NCBI GenBank assembly: GCA_031315995.1
Contig: JALDRG010000010.1
Coordinates: 91,790 to 155,789 of the forward strand
DNA: 64,000 nucleotides
Direction: 5' to 3'
Source: Nitrospira sp.
GTDB taxonomy: Bacteria; Nitrospirota; Nitrospiria; Nitrospirales; Nitrospiraceae
The first letter of the stretch is position 1, and each line of letters opens with the position of its first letter. The position numbers and the translations under genes are program-made. Positions 36,565 through 45,644 of the stretch are shown piece by piece. The notes beneath the pieces were generated by a model. The model ran no database searches. It was not told where the DNA came from and worked only from the letters and a program-made list of their open reading frames with translations.

Positions 36565-36735
36565 ATGCCGAAGGCACGCACCGCGAAAAACTGTTACCGT
36601 TGCGAAGCAGAAGACCGGATCAAGATGACCTTTATGCTGTGTGGCCTTTGCCATCGGCATTTCTGCAGCGCCCATGGCGTGCCCGATCTCGAACAATGCA
36701 CCAAGTGCTTGGAAGCCAGTGAAGTAACGGAATAG
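36565..36735 (+). CDS. 56-residue Cys/His-rich zinc-binding-type small protein
   Basis: Short gene starting at ATG 36565 with GAGGAG about eight bases upstream and ending at TAG 36733-36735. It contains seven Cys and three His in the order CYRC, CGLCHRHFCSAH, CTKC, so three pairs or triads could ligate one or two zinc ions, like a treble-clef or B-box-type finger. N-terminus basic (MPKARTAKN). Nothing else is recognisable; RNA or protein binding is a guess. It converges with the pseudo-ATPase gene at 36920. Confidence 0.65.
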   Translation: MPKARTAKNCYRCEAEDRIKMTFMLCGLCHRHFCSAHGVPDLEQCTKCLEASEVTE

Positions 36736-36919
36736 CCTCGGGCCCTGAACAATTCCGTCGGCATCCTGCTCACACAACAATGCCGCCTCGACGACGCCCC
36801 TCGCAGACATGGCGCTCATCATGCTCGCCCCCTGGACCACCCCGTCCATGCTGGACTGCATTTCGATCCGCCGTGGTTCATCACGGGACCGTTCGGAGGC
36901 GATGACAGCCGGCGACTTG

Positions 36920-37471
36920 TCAGACCGCCTTGCTCCGCTTCTGCTTGATACCCACCATCATGGACACCTGTGCTTGTCGAGACAACGCTTGATCGATCCG
37001 GCTCTTCCCGTCGGTCGTGAGAATGACCAGGCCCTTGTGGGCCTCGATACGTTGCAGCAGATGGGCCGCCCCGGCATCGGCATAGTGACTCACGCCGTCC
37101 TTGCCTGCTCCGCGTCTACCGAACAGCGCATCCGCCTCGTCAAAGAAAAGGATCGATCCGCTACGTTCCGCCTCATCGAACACCCGATTAATGTTCTTCT
37201 CGGTTTCGCCGACACGGCGGCTCACCACTGAGGAAAGATTCACTTTTGCCAAATCCAACTGCAGCTCTTCCGCCACCAATTCCGCCGCCTTGTTCCGACG
37301 AAGCGGGGTGGAACCGGACAGCACCACGACCGCCACCGTCGGCCGCTTGGCGCGAGGCGTCTTGGCGCGGCGTGCCGGAGCCGCGCTTTTCGTCCCTGAC
37401 CTGTTCACGGTTTTCTTCGTAGCCTTCTTCCCGACCACCCTCGCACGCCGCTTCACCCGATTTCCAGCCAT
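36920..37471 (-). CDS. AAA-derived pseudo-ATPase with basic N-terminal tail, paralogue 1
   Basis: 183 residues. The first about 44 are Arg/Lys/Ala-rich (RVKRRARVVGKKATKK). The rest aligns with the large subdomain of AAA ATPases: LVAEELQLDLAKVNLSSVVS, VGETEKNINRVFDEAE, Walker B ILFFDEADALFG (107-118), sensor-1-like LTTDGKS. At the P-loop position a GxxGxGK[T/S] is replaced by SGSTPLRRNKAAE, and the Arg-finger and lid regions are missing. It cannot bind ATP in the normal way; likely a scaffold or nucleic-acid-binding protein. The start MAG matches the paralogue at 58471-59046. Confidence 0.75.
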   Translation of the reverse strand: MAGNRVKRRARVVGKKATKKTVNRSGTKSAAPARRAKTPRAKRPTVAVVVLSGSTPLRRNKAAELVAEELQLDLAKVNLSSVVSRRVGETEKNINRVFDEAERSGSILFFDEADALFGRRGAGKDGVSHYADAGAAHLLQRIEAHKGLVILTTDGKSRIDQALSRQAQVSMMVGIKQKRSKAV

Positions 37472-37552
37472 TGTTGCCTTCCTCTCATCTTGAGATGCGT
37501 CTTCATCACGCGCCCACTGATCGGGCATGCCTTCGTTACCACATTTCGGCGG

Positions 37553-39112
37553 TCAACGCTTTTGATCGAAGCCCGCATCTCGCCATTTCTCCAGCAGAGC
37601 GATCCGCCGCTCCAGCTGGGGGATTGTCGCCTGATCCACTCGACCACCCGTTCGCTTGATCAATTCCGCATTCAGTTGCCGATGGTCGATACCGCACTTC
37701 CGCGCCACCGCCCCGACGAGGGCGCGATGTTTGTCCCGCAGGATATTTTTCTGGTCATGCAGCGCCGCCGGCTCCGGATGGCCCTTCCCTTCGACGGCCG
37801 GATCGCCCTCGTCCGCACCGATCAAGGCGTCGAGTCTGGCTACGCCGTTGAGGGGAATATATTCTTTCAGCGAGGTGGCCGCCGTGCCGAACAGCGTCCG
37901 CTGCACGGCCGGCATGATCTCTTCAAGCACATGGTCGCGCTCGACTTTGATGCGTTTGGCGTAATGCACCAAGGTGGCATCCTTCGGCAGGTAGAGCCAG
38001 GCCCGTTGCGGTTTCGGCACGTTCTCCTGCATCCGCACAAAGCGCCCGACGACCTGGCGAAAATACATCTCCGTCAACACATTGGTCGCATACACGCCGA
38101 CACGGAGGCGCGGAATATCGACCCCTTCGCTCACCATATTCACCGCCACCAACCATTGCTGCGACTTATGACGAGCGAACGTATCGATGGTTTTCGACGC
38201 AGATGGATCGTCGGACACCGCGACGTGCGCGCGCACGCCCGTGATCTTCAGGACCAGATCCGCCACCTGCCGCGCATGGTCCTGATTCATGGTCACGATC
38301 AACCCGCCCGCGTCCGCCTGTTCCTGCTTCCGCAACCGCTGCAGCTCGGCATGGGCATCGTTCAATACCGGGCCCAGCCAGCTCTCCTGCAGCAAGGCGG
38401 TCTTGAGCCGCTCCCTCTGGCGCTCAAAGGTCAACCCGTCTTCAAAGGTAGCCCGATGCTCACGCCCATCCGACAACCAGGTCAGTTCCCCTTCATAGCT
38501 TGGGAACAGAATCGGCCGGCAGACCCCGTCCCGGATCGAATGCGAATACCCGTACGTGAAATCAGCCTGGCTTTCGCCCTGCTCGTATCGCACATAGGGA
38601 ATCGGGTTATTGTCCGAGCGGAAGGGCGTGCCGGACAGCGCGAGACGAAACACCGCTTCCCCGAACGATTCCCGTAGAGCGTTGCCCCAATCCTTCCCGT
38701 CGCCGGCATGGTGCAACTCGTCGAGAATGACCAGAGTCTTCCGATTGCGGCAGGCTCGCCGGAACACCTCCGGCGCCAAGCACACTTGCTGATAGGTCAC
38801 CACCGCGCCGTGATAATCCCGCGCCTCGCAGGCCTGCTCATTTGAGAGCGCCGGATCGAGCTGAATCCCGACCTGCCCGGCCGCCGATGCCCATTGCGTC
38901 CGCAAGTGATTCGTCGGACAGATCACGAGTACACGGCCGGCGGCCTGATCGGCGAGATACTGATGGGCGATTCGGAGCGCAAAGCGAGTTTTTCCCGCGG
39001 CCGGCGTCGCCGTGACCAGATAGTCCTCGCGCTTCTGCGCCAGCACGTCGGCCACGGCCCGAGTCTGCCAGTCCCGCAACAAGACCTTCCAAGGCAAAAG
39101 GCTCACGCCCAT
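37553..39112 (-). CDS. SF2 DEAD/DEAH-box helicase
   Basis: 519 residues. Motif Q/I: RDWQTRAVADVLAQ and TATPAAGKTRFALRIAH; motif II: LVILDELHHAG; motif III: LALSGTPFRSD; motifs V-VI: VNMVSEGVDIPRLRVGVYAT and YFRQVVGRFVRM. The C-terminal 100 residues are basic and helical without a named domain. The type is that of Res-subunit/type I or phage-like helicases acting on DNA, but no nuclease partner is next to it. It lies about 80 bp upstream of the pseudo-ATPase on the same strand. Confidence 0.85.
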   Translation of the reverse strand: MGVSLLPWKVLLRDWQTRAVADVLAQKREDYLVTATPAAGKTRFALRIAHQYLADQAAGRVLVICPTNHLRTQWASAAGQVGIQLDPALSNEQACEARDYHGAVVTYQQVCLAPEVFRRACRNRKTLVILDELHHAGDGKDWGNALRESFGEAVFRLALSGTPFRSDNNPIPYVRYEQGESQADFTYGYSHSIRDGVCRPILFPSYEGELTWLSDGREHRATFEDGLTFERQRERLKTALLQESWLGPVLNDAHAELQRLRKQEQADAGGLIVTMNQDHARQVADLVLKITGVRAHVAVSDDPSASKTIDTFARHKSQQWLVAVNMVSEGVDIPRLRVGVYATNVLTEMYFRQVVGRFVRMQENVPKPQRAWLYLPKDATLVHYAKRIKVERDHVLEEIMPAVQRTLFGTAATSLKEYIPLNGVARLDALIGADEGDPAVEGKGHPEPAALHDQKNILRDKHRALVGAVARKCGIDHRQLNAELIKRTGGRVDQATIPQLERRIALLEKWRDAGFDQKR

Positions 39113-39458
39113 CTCATCACCGTGTATCTCCGTCGCAATCAGATCCTCGAGTTTTGGTTCCCCTACCCGCCAAAGGACCGCTCCGATATCGCCCCCCGCC
39201 GAATGCCATCGGCTCTCATCCGCAGACCGGGAGGTCTACGATGATCCGCGGAGGCTATGGGGCTTCTGGCGAGGAGAGTGACGAGATGTGTCGGGCGCCC
39301 TGCCGAGACAGACTGTTCGTCAATCGGCAGCCGCCGAAATCTTCCTGGAACTTATCATATCCGTGCGGGATGGTAGCGCAAAAATCAACGGGCAACAAGA
39401 GGCTCGACACATTGCCGGAGACCATCCTGTTGAGCAATGACGAATGGACGGTGATCGA
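39113..39458. other. Intergenic stretch, possible small frame
   Basis: An ATG at 39241 is preceded by GGGAGG with ideal spacing, and its frame runs to 39606, but the second half lies antisense to the MFS gene and the protein looks unlike any family. I do not call it a gene. Confidence 0.3.
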
Positions 39459-40919
39459 TCAGGAGTGGGACGGATCCTCTGAGTGGGGTCGGGCGGACAA
39501 GGGCGCGGCAATGTGTTCGAGCGAACGACGCTCCGCCTTCACCCCCAGCCACAACTCCACGATCGCACCAACGAGCATCATCCCGGCGCCCAATAGATAC
39601 CCGTAATATACGCTTTCGGCGGAGGTTTCGATCAGCTTGCCGTATAACCAGGGCGCGACGATTCCTGCACCCTGCGCCACCACGAAGAAAAATGCGATGG
39701 CCATGGCGCGAATCTCCATGGGGAAAATTTCACTGACTGTCAAATAGGCTGCACTGGCGCCGGCGGAGGCGAAAAAGAAAATGCAGGACCAGGCCAGCGT
39801 TTGCGTGACGGACGTGAACGCCCCCTGCAGGAACAGATAGCCGGTCGCCGCGAGGAGGCAGCCGGCAAGCGCGTATGTGGCGCTGATCATTTGTTTGCGG
39901 CCGATCGTATCGAAAAATCTGCCCAGCAAGAGAGGGCCCAGGAAGTTGCCGATCGCGAACGGCAGGATGTAATACCCGATGGTGTGGATCGGCACCGCGT
40001 AAAATTTGGTGAGCACGAATGGATAGGTAAACGAGATGGCATTGTACATGAACGACTGCGTGACCATGAGCACGATACCCAGGGTCGTGCGCCGGGGATA
40101 GGTGACGAACAACTCTCGCGCGACCGTGGCCAGGGTCGCATGCGGCCGCGCATGGACAGTGATCGAGCCTTCTGGCGACGGCAGGGAGGCGACCTTTTTG
40201 TCCTGCAACACTTGCGCTTCGATGCCGGAGACGATCGCGTCCGCCTCGTCCAATCTCCCATGCGTCATGAGCCAGCGCGGGCTTTCCGGAATCACTCGCC
40301 GGACTAACATGATGCCCACGCCCAGCACCGCACCCAGGGCAAAACAGAGACGCCATCCGAGATATTCAGGAATGATCAGCGGGTTTAGGAGCACGATCGT
40401 CAGGAGCGCGCCACCGGCGCTTCCTAACCACCAACTCCCGTTGATCGCCAGGTCGGTATGGCCCCGCGTTCGCGCTGGAATGAGTTCATCAATGGCTGAG
40501 TTGATGGCCGCATATTCCCCTCCTATGCCGGCCCCGGTCAGGAACCGAAAAAACATGAAGCTCCACAGGTCCCAGGAGAAGGCGGTCAACACGGTCGAGG
40601 CAAGATAGAGCAGCAGGGTCAACAAGAACCACTTCTTTCTCCCCTGCCGATCGGTCAGATAGGAGAAGACAATGGCTCCGATCACGGACCCCGCCAAATA
40701 GGCCGAGGCTGTCATGCCGACCTCGGAGGCCGTCAGGTTCAACGTGGTGTTACGGGTGAGCACCGGTCCGAGCGCCGCGACGATGGAGACCTCGAGGCCG
40801 TCCAGGATCCAGGTCACGCCAAGGGCGACTACAACCAGCCAATGCCATCGCGACCAAGGCAGCCGGTCCATGCGCTGAGGAATGTTGGTGCTGACGGGTA
40901 GGCTTGCGGCGGCTGACAT
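39459..40919 (-). CDS. MFS transporter (metabolite:H+ symporter / sugar-porter type)
   Basis: 486 residues with 12 transmembrane helices. Signatures: SYLTDRQGRKKWFLLT in the loop 2-3, RFLTGAGIGGEYAAINSAID in helix 4-5, PESPRWLMTHGRLDEA after helix 6, GRFFDTIGRKQ in loop 8-9. The GGEYAA motif is shared with the metabolite:H+ symporters and organic-acid carriers. Substrate unknown. Not linked with metabolic genes here. Confidence 0.85.
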   Translation of the reverse strand: MSAAASLPVSTNIPQRMDRLPWSRWHWLVVVALGVTWILDGLEVSIVAALGPVLTRNTTLNLTASEVGMTASAYLAGSVIGAIVFSYLTDRQGRKKWFLLTLLLYLASTVLTAFSWDLWSFMFFRFLTGAGIGGEYAAINSAIDELIPARTRGHTDLAINGSWWLGSAGGALLTIVLLNPLIIPEYLGWRLCFALGAVLGVGIMLVRRVIPESPRWLMTHGRLDEADAIVSGIEAQVLQDKKVASLPSPEGSITVHARPHATLATVARELFVTYPRRTTLGIVLMVTQSFMYNAISFTYPFVLTKFYAVPIHTIGYYILPFAIGNFLGPLLLGRFFDTIGRKQMISATYALAGCLLAATGYLFLQGAFTSVTQTLAWSCIFFFASAGASAAYLTVSEIFPMEIRAMAIAFFFVVAQGAGIVAPWLYGKLIETSAESVYYGYLLGAGMMLVGAIVELWLGVKAERRSLEHIAAPLSARPHSEDPSHS

Positions 40920-41081
40920 CGGCCCAATATAACACTATCTGACAGGGACATGGGAACAGACCGAGGGGCGTCTCAGGTCGTCATGATCGCCGCCAACCCG
41001 GCGCAAAACACATCGACTGCTATGCAGCGGGCACAGTCGAGACGGCTCTGTCACCGATCGACCGATGGCCGCCCTTGCTCC

Positions 41082-42812
41082 TTAATCTCTAAACAACCTC
41101 ACCGCCACCTTTTGCCCCTTGATACGCGTTCGGCCCAGAGCCTCGATAATCTGCCGGGCCGCTTCCTCCTGCACATCCACCAGCGAGAATCGCTCCTCGA
41201 CTTCGATCGCGCCGATCATGCGCGAGGGCACGCCCGCTTCATTGGCAATAGCACCGACGAGATCCCCTGGCCTGATGCCGGCCGCCCGTCCGGCCCCGAT
41301 ATAGACCCGCACCGTTCCGGCCGCCCGTCCACCACGGCTCGGACCGCCGCGCGGCGCGCGCGCACGATCGCCCTGCTGAGGAGCCGAGCCATACGAAGGA
41401 CGCGACGATCGATAGGGCTCCGGCGCCCTCGTCGAGACCGCCGGGATCTCTTCTTCCGCTCGTTCGCCGCCATGAGACCGATACACCAGCTTGATGGCCG
41501 CCGCCGCGATATCCGCCGGATCTGCCGAGGCAGCCAGCGCTTGAACGACGCGGCGGAAGTCTTCCAGCTCGCCGGCCTCCAAGGTTTCTTGGATGGAGGC
41601 CTTCGTACGTTCCAGCCGCTTCGCCAACAGATCACCGAGGGAAGGCACGGAGGCGATCGTGATTTTGGCTTTGGTATGCTGCTCGACGCTGCGCAACAAC
41701 CGCTGTTCGCGCGGCTCGATGATGGTCATCGCTGCGCCTTCTCGCCCGGCCCGACCGGTTCGCCCGATACGATGGACGTAGACCTCCAGCGACGACGGCA
41801 GATCGTAGTTGATCACATGTGAGACGGAGGGAATATCCAGCCCGCGCGCGGCCACGTCGGTCGCGACGAGGAGTTCGGTTTGTCCGGAGCGAAATGCCTG
41901 CATAACGCGATCGCGTTGGACCTGGCTCATGCCGCCATGAATGGCCTCGGCCCGATACCCGCGACTGTTCAATGCCGCGGTCACTTCATCGACCTCCAGC
42001 CGGGTCCGGCAAAACACGAGAGCGGACTTCGGCGTCGCAATATCCAACACGCGGGCCAGCGCGGACACCTTGTGCTGTCGCGCCACCACATAGGCAGTCT
42101 GCTGCACGCGTGGCGCAGCGCCCGCCTTCACCGGCTCACGGGCAATCGTCACATCGACCGGATTCTTCAAATGTCGGCGGGCAATGGATGCAATCCGCGG
42201 CGGCATGGTCGCCGAAAACAACGCCGTCTGTTTGCTCGCCGGGGTTTGCTCGAGAATGGCATCAAGGTCGTCGGCGAACCCCATGTCGAGCATCTCGTCC
42301 GCCTCGTCCAACACCACGACTTGAAGATCGGCCAGTTTCAACGTCTTGCGACGGAGATGATCCAAGGCCCGTCCCGGCGTGGCGACAATGACTTCAACCC
42401 CTCGACGGAGCGCCTGCAGTTGAGGGCCCATCGCCTGACCGCCGTACAACGCCAGCACGCCGATCCGCAGTTCCTTGCCGTACCGTTGCACCGCCTCACT
42501 CACCTGCACGGCGAGTTCCCTGGTCGGCACCAGCACCAGCGCCGTCGGCCGCTGCCGCGGTCCATGCGAAATCCGTTGTAAGAGCGGTAACGCAAACGCC
42601 GCCGTCTTTCCGGTCCCCGTGGCGGCTTGACCCAGCAAATCGCGACCCTCCAGGAGCGGGGGGATGGCTTCGCGCTGAATCGGGGTGGGCTCTTCATAGC
42701 CCAATGCCTCAAGGGTGGTCAACAGCGAGGCTTCTAATCCAAGCGCGGCAAACCCGGGAGAAAATCCCTTGGCCGCCGGCTCCGTCTGCGAATGCGTCGT
42801 GGTGTGTTTCAT
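41082..42812 (-). CDS. deaD: DEAD-box RNA helicase with DbpA-like RNA-binding domain (DeaD/CsdA type)
   Basis: 576 residues. Q motif FAALGLEASLLTTLEALGYE, motif I GQAATGTGKTAAFALPLL, motif II LDEADEMLDMG, SAT motif LFSATMPPR, motif VI YVHRIGRTGRAGREG. A basic Gly/Arg-rich linker follows, then a C-terminal DbpA domain (RVYIGAGRAAGIRPGDLVGA). Such helicases unwind structured RNA in ribosome assembly and cold adaptation. I prefer the ATG at 42812; the GTG at 42866 would overlap the ppa gene. No clear Shine-Dalgarno at either. Confidence 0.9.
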   Translation of the reverse strand: MKHTTTHSQTEPAAKGFSPGFAALGLEASLLTTLEALGYEEPTPIQREAIPPLLEGRDLLGQAATGTGKTAAFALPLLQRISHGPRQRPTALVLVPTRELAVQVSEAVQRYGKELRIGVLALYGGQAMGPQLQALRRGVEVIVATPGRALDHLRRKTLKLADLQVVVLDEADEMLDMGFADDLDAILEQTPASKQTALFSATMPPRIASIARRHLKNPVDVTIAREPVKAGAAPRVQQTAYVVARQHKVSALARVLDIATPKSALVFCRTRLEVDEVTAALNSRGYRAEAIHGGMSQVQRDRVMQAFRSGQTELLVATDVAARGLDIPSVSHVINYDLPSSLEVYVHRIGRTGRAGREGAAMTIIEPREQRLLRSVEQHTKAKITIASVPSLGDLLAKRLERTKASIQETLEAGELEDFRRVVQALAASADPADIAAAAIKLVYRSHGGERAEEEIPAVSTRAPEPYRSSRPSYGSAPQQGDRARAPRGGPSRGGRAAGTVRVYIGAGRAAGIRPGDLVGAIANEAGVPSRMIGAIEVEERFSLVDVQEEAARQIIEALGRTRIKGQKVAVRLFRD

Positions 42813-42841
42813 GAGGGGAGGATAGACCTTTCTTGGTGGTA

Positions 42842-43525
42842 CTAGCTGTTCATGCTGGCGGGCCACATGAATTCCAACTCAGGGAACTTGTGCTTGTAGT
42901 CGTCATGACTGGCGCGAATGACCTGCAAGGCTTCATCGCGGCCATACATGCTCGTAATTTCGACCTTATGCTGGGTGGATCCCGGCGCGTGTTTGTAGGT
43001 CAGGAAATAATGCTGCAGCCGGTCCAGGAGTGTCATCGGACAGTCTTTGAGATCGGTAAACGTTCCGTACACGGCATCGTCCCGCATGACCGCGATGATC
43101 TTGTCGTCCGCTTCCCCGCCGTCCGCCATGCTGAACCCGCCGATGGGCCGAGCCGTCAGAAGAATGTCGCTATGCGGAATCGTCTTCTCGGTCAGCACAC
43201 AGATATCGAGCGGATCGCCGTCGCCGATCATGTCCGGCCGGTTCGCGCGCATGCCGAACAGCTTGGCCACACGTTCACCGCAGTAGGTTTGCGGGATCAG
43301 CCCATAGTACACCGGACAAAAGTTGGAGAAGCGCTGCGGGCGATCGACCTTGAGAAATCCGCTGGCCTTGTCTACTTCGTACTTCACCGTATCGGTCGGC
43401 ACAATTTCGATATAGGCCGTCAATAATTCCGGCGCGTGGTCGCCCATGGAGACTCCATGCCAAGGATGCGCCTTGAACATGAGGCTCATCAGTCGCCGCG
43501 CTGCATCGATTTCCTTTTTGCTCAT
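42842..43525 (-). CDS. ppa: Inorganic pyrophosphatase, family I
   Basis: 227 residues, soluble family I enzyme hydrolysing PPi to two phosphates. Substrate and metal residues are visible: VKYEVDKASGFLKVDRP, FCPVYYGLIPQTYCGE, the signature GDGDPLDICVL, and YKHAPG near the C-terminus. The N-terminal 25 residues add a helical extension. TAGGGGG lies about ten bases ahead of the ATG. It is followed by the DEAD-box helicase gene after 29 bp and likely co-transcribed. Confidence 0.92.
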   Translation of the reverse strand: MSKKEIDAARRLMSLMFKAHPWHGVSMGDHAPELLTAYIEIVPTDTVKYEVDKASGFLKVDRPQRFSNFCPVYYGLIPQTYCGERVAKLFGMRANRPDMIGDGDPLDICVLTEKTIPHSDILLTARPIGGFSMADGGEADDKIIAVMRDDAVYGTFTDLKDCPMTLLDRLQHYFLTYKHAPGSTQHKVEITSMYGRDEALQVIRASHDDYKHKFPELEFMWPASMNS

Positions 43526-43884
43526 CCTAATTCATTCCCCCTATGAATCCACTCGGAACTGACGGTCTGACGATCGTACGATCCGGCAAGGACTGGATTG
43601 ATTCGACAAAATATCCGTAATGGCTTGTGCACACCAGGCTAGAGAAACAGTCAGCTTATAACACATTGTGGCCGAATGAAACAGGAGGGAGTCCGTCGCC
43701 GGCTCCGGAGCCGGCGACGGACCGGCTTCGCCATCGAGGCGATCGGCCATTCGATCCGGCCTTCCAGACCTGCGCGCACGTCGCTCCCGACTCTCAAGAA
43801 TGGCCTCCCGCCAGCCGATAAGAAACGCATAGCGGAAAGAGAAAACGACGCGCACTTTCCTATTCCTGCCCACGAGAACCGTCC
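43526..43884. other. Divergent intergenic region with a large palindrome
   Basis: Lies between the divergent ppa and CBS genes, so both promoters must be here. No gene. The dominant feature is the 32-bp perfect palindrome at 43691-43722. Confidence 0.5.
43691..43722. repeat. 32-bp perfect palindrome
   Basis: Each half is GTCCGTCGCCGGCTCC followed by its exact reverse complement, with no spacer. As RNA it would form a very stable hairpin; as DNA it could be a cruciform or a dyad binding site. No T-run follows on either strand, so it is not a typical intrinsic terminator. Confidence 0.7.
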
Positions 43885-44376
43885 ATGTCCAAACCAGAGC
43901 CCGATGATTCCGCAACGATGCCTGCCCCGGCAGTCCCGGTCGACGCCGGTGCACAGCCGACAATTCGCGCCATCATGTCGACACGGGTCGTGACCGTCAC
44001 CATGGACGATTCCCTCGCTCGAGCGCGAGAGCTCTTCAATCAACATCATTTTCACCACCTGCTGGTCGTCCAGGACCGTACACTGCTCGGGATCATTTCA
44101 GATCGCGACATGCTGAAGGCTGTGAGTCCGAATATCGGGACGCTTTCCGAAACCGATCGCGACCAGGCTACGCTCAACAAACGCGCCCATCAGATTATGA
44201 GCCGAAGACTCATCACTGTCGCTGCCGACACGACCGTAGAGGCCGCGGCACGACTGCTGCTCGAGCATCGCGTATCCTGCCTACCCGTCGTCACCAAGGC
44301 CGGGGTCATTGAAGGCATCATCACCTGGCGTGACCTCCTCCGCGAATATCTTCGACACAACCTCGCCGGCGGCTGA
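43885..44376 (+). CDS. Tandem CBS-domain protein
   Basis: 163 residues. After a Pro/Ala-rich N-terminus come two CBS domains: first about 27-90 (MSTRVVTVTMDDSLARAREL, LLGIISDRDMLKAV), second about 103-158 (MSRRLITVAADTTVEAAARL, IEGIITWRDLLREYL). CBS pairs bind adenine nucleotides or SAM and regulate partner proteins; AcuB-like in arrangement. No effector domain of its own. Divergent from ppa across a palindromic spacer. Confidence 0.85.
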   Translation: MSKPEPDDSATMPAPAVPVDAGAQPTIRAIMSTRVVTVTMDDSLARARELFNQHHFHHLLVVQDRTLLGIISDRDMLKAVSPNIGTLSETDRDQATLNKRAHQIMSRRLITVAADTTVEAAARLLLEHRVSCLPVVTKAGVIEGIITWRDLLREYLRHNLAGG

Positions 44377-44511
44377 TCGCGCGCCCGAATAAGCAGCTGA
44401 AGGAGAGCGCACGCTCCCGCAAGGGCAGCCAGAAACGGCTGAGCCGCTGCTGACTGCCCGGGTCCGGCGCAATCCATGTCCTGGGACTGGTTTGAGCGTT
44501 CGAGGTCGGGA

Positions 44512-45099
44512 TTAAAACGTGTGGCGCACACCGAAGAGCAAGCCCATGGTGGATCCATCACCACCAGAAGGATGATTACGCTTCCAAGCCGTTTCCATAT
44601 TCAACATCAGCCCTTTCGGCGCCGACTGAACCAAGTTGCTCAACGCGTAGTCGATGCCTCCGCCGACCCGCCAGGCAAACGTATCGCTGACATCTTTGGT
44701 ATTGATGTTCACACCGATCCCGGTCGTGAGGTAGGGTATGAAGTTCCCGAAATGCCCGGGACGATACTCCAAGTTGACCGGAAGCAACGTAATGGTATTA
44801 AGGGATCCGCTTCGAGGCCCATCGATCCCATGATTTTCCCACTCCAACATCATACCGAGACGAAACCACTTGTTCAGTCCATACATACCCTGGAAATTTA
44901 GTGCCGGACCGACCGTCGACACACCGGAGCTCTGAGTGGTGAAACTCGGTCCAACTCGAAAGCCGGTCGTGACCTTCCCTTCTTCAGCCATGCCCTCATG
45001 CACCCATTCGGCAGCCTGGGACAGCGCGGGGGCGAGACCCAACCAGGCAGTCAACACCAGCGCCCCACCGAAGATACACCGCTCACGAATCCTACGCAT
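44512..45099 (-). CDS. Small outer-membrane beta-barrel protein
   Basis: 195 residues. Signal peptide (MRRIRERCIFGGALVLTAWL, cleaved near SQAAE), then about eight predicted beta-strands (KVTTGFRVGPSF, RLGMMLEWENHG, TLLPVNLEYRPGHFGNFIPYL, WRVGGGIDYALSN) and a terminal Phe (GVRHTF). OmpW/OmpA-like barrel of unknown ligand. The start is fixed by AAGGAGG before the ATG at 45099; the upstream frame is open but unsupported. Confidence 0.8.
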   Translation of the reverse strand: MRRIRERCIFGGALVLTAWLGLAPALSQAAEWVHEGMAEEGKVTTGFRVGPSFTTQSSGVSTVGPALNFQGMYGLNKWFRLGMMLEWENHGIDGPRSGSLNTITLLPVNLEYRPGHFGNFIPYLTTGIGVNINTKDVSDTFAWRVGGGIDYALSNLVQSAPKGLMLNMETAWKRNHPSGGDGSTMGLLFGVRHTF

Positions 45100-45644
45100 A
45101 CGTTCCTCCTTATGATGAATGAATCCCTCTTTGAACGGTGCACTGTAGGCAAGTCGTCTTTCCGTTTTCAAGAGAAAGCGTGCCGGATCACGAAAACAAA
45201 ATGGTTCCAATTTGTGCACCAAGTTGAGACGAAGCTGTCGCCGGAAATGACGCACCGGGCAAAACCATTAGTACGTATTATGGGGTAGGACTAGGGGAAG
45301 AAACCGCCGTCAAAGGAGCGGCTTCGCCGTCGCCTGGGAACTCGGTAAAACACTGGCCTGTCGCGCGTGGGACAGCGCGCCGGACACCCCAACGCTCTGC
45401 GGCGTCAGCCCATTCGGGCTTCGCATCGGCGGGTCGTCCCCTGTCTTGCAACGATGAGAACGGCATGGGCGACGAGCGATCTGCCGCGCCAGCAGGCCCG
45501 CCAACGACTCTTCGACACGTTCGGATTTGCGTCGCTGAGGCAGGTCGAGAACACTCCCGAATACTCGCGGAGGCAGCGACCGCATTGAACCGACTCATAC
45601 GGCGGTCACCACCTCCATGCCCGGTCAACTTCGGCGTCACTCGA
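45100..45644. other. Intergenic stretch without a supported gene
   Basis: Several overlapping frames exist on both strands in 45278-45640, but none has a family, signal or good start. The leader of the barrel gene lies at its left side. No strong hairpin or repeat seen. Confidence 0.4.

Noticed and set aside
39241..39606. ORF with ideal GGGAGG ribosome-binding site before its ATG
   Set aside because: Its second half is antisense to the end of the MFS gene, the product has no recognisable domain, and no neighbour supports it.
45278..45640. Overlapping frames of 90-120 residues on both strands
   Set aside because: They overlap each other in several frames, are Arg/Pro/Ser-rich as expected from GC-rich noncoding DNA, and match nothing known.
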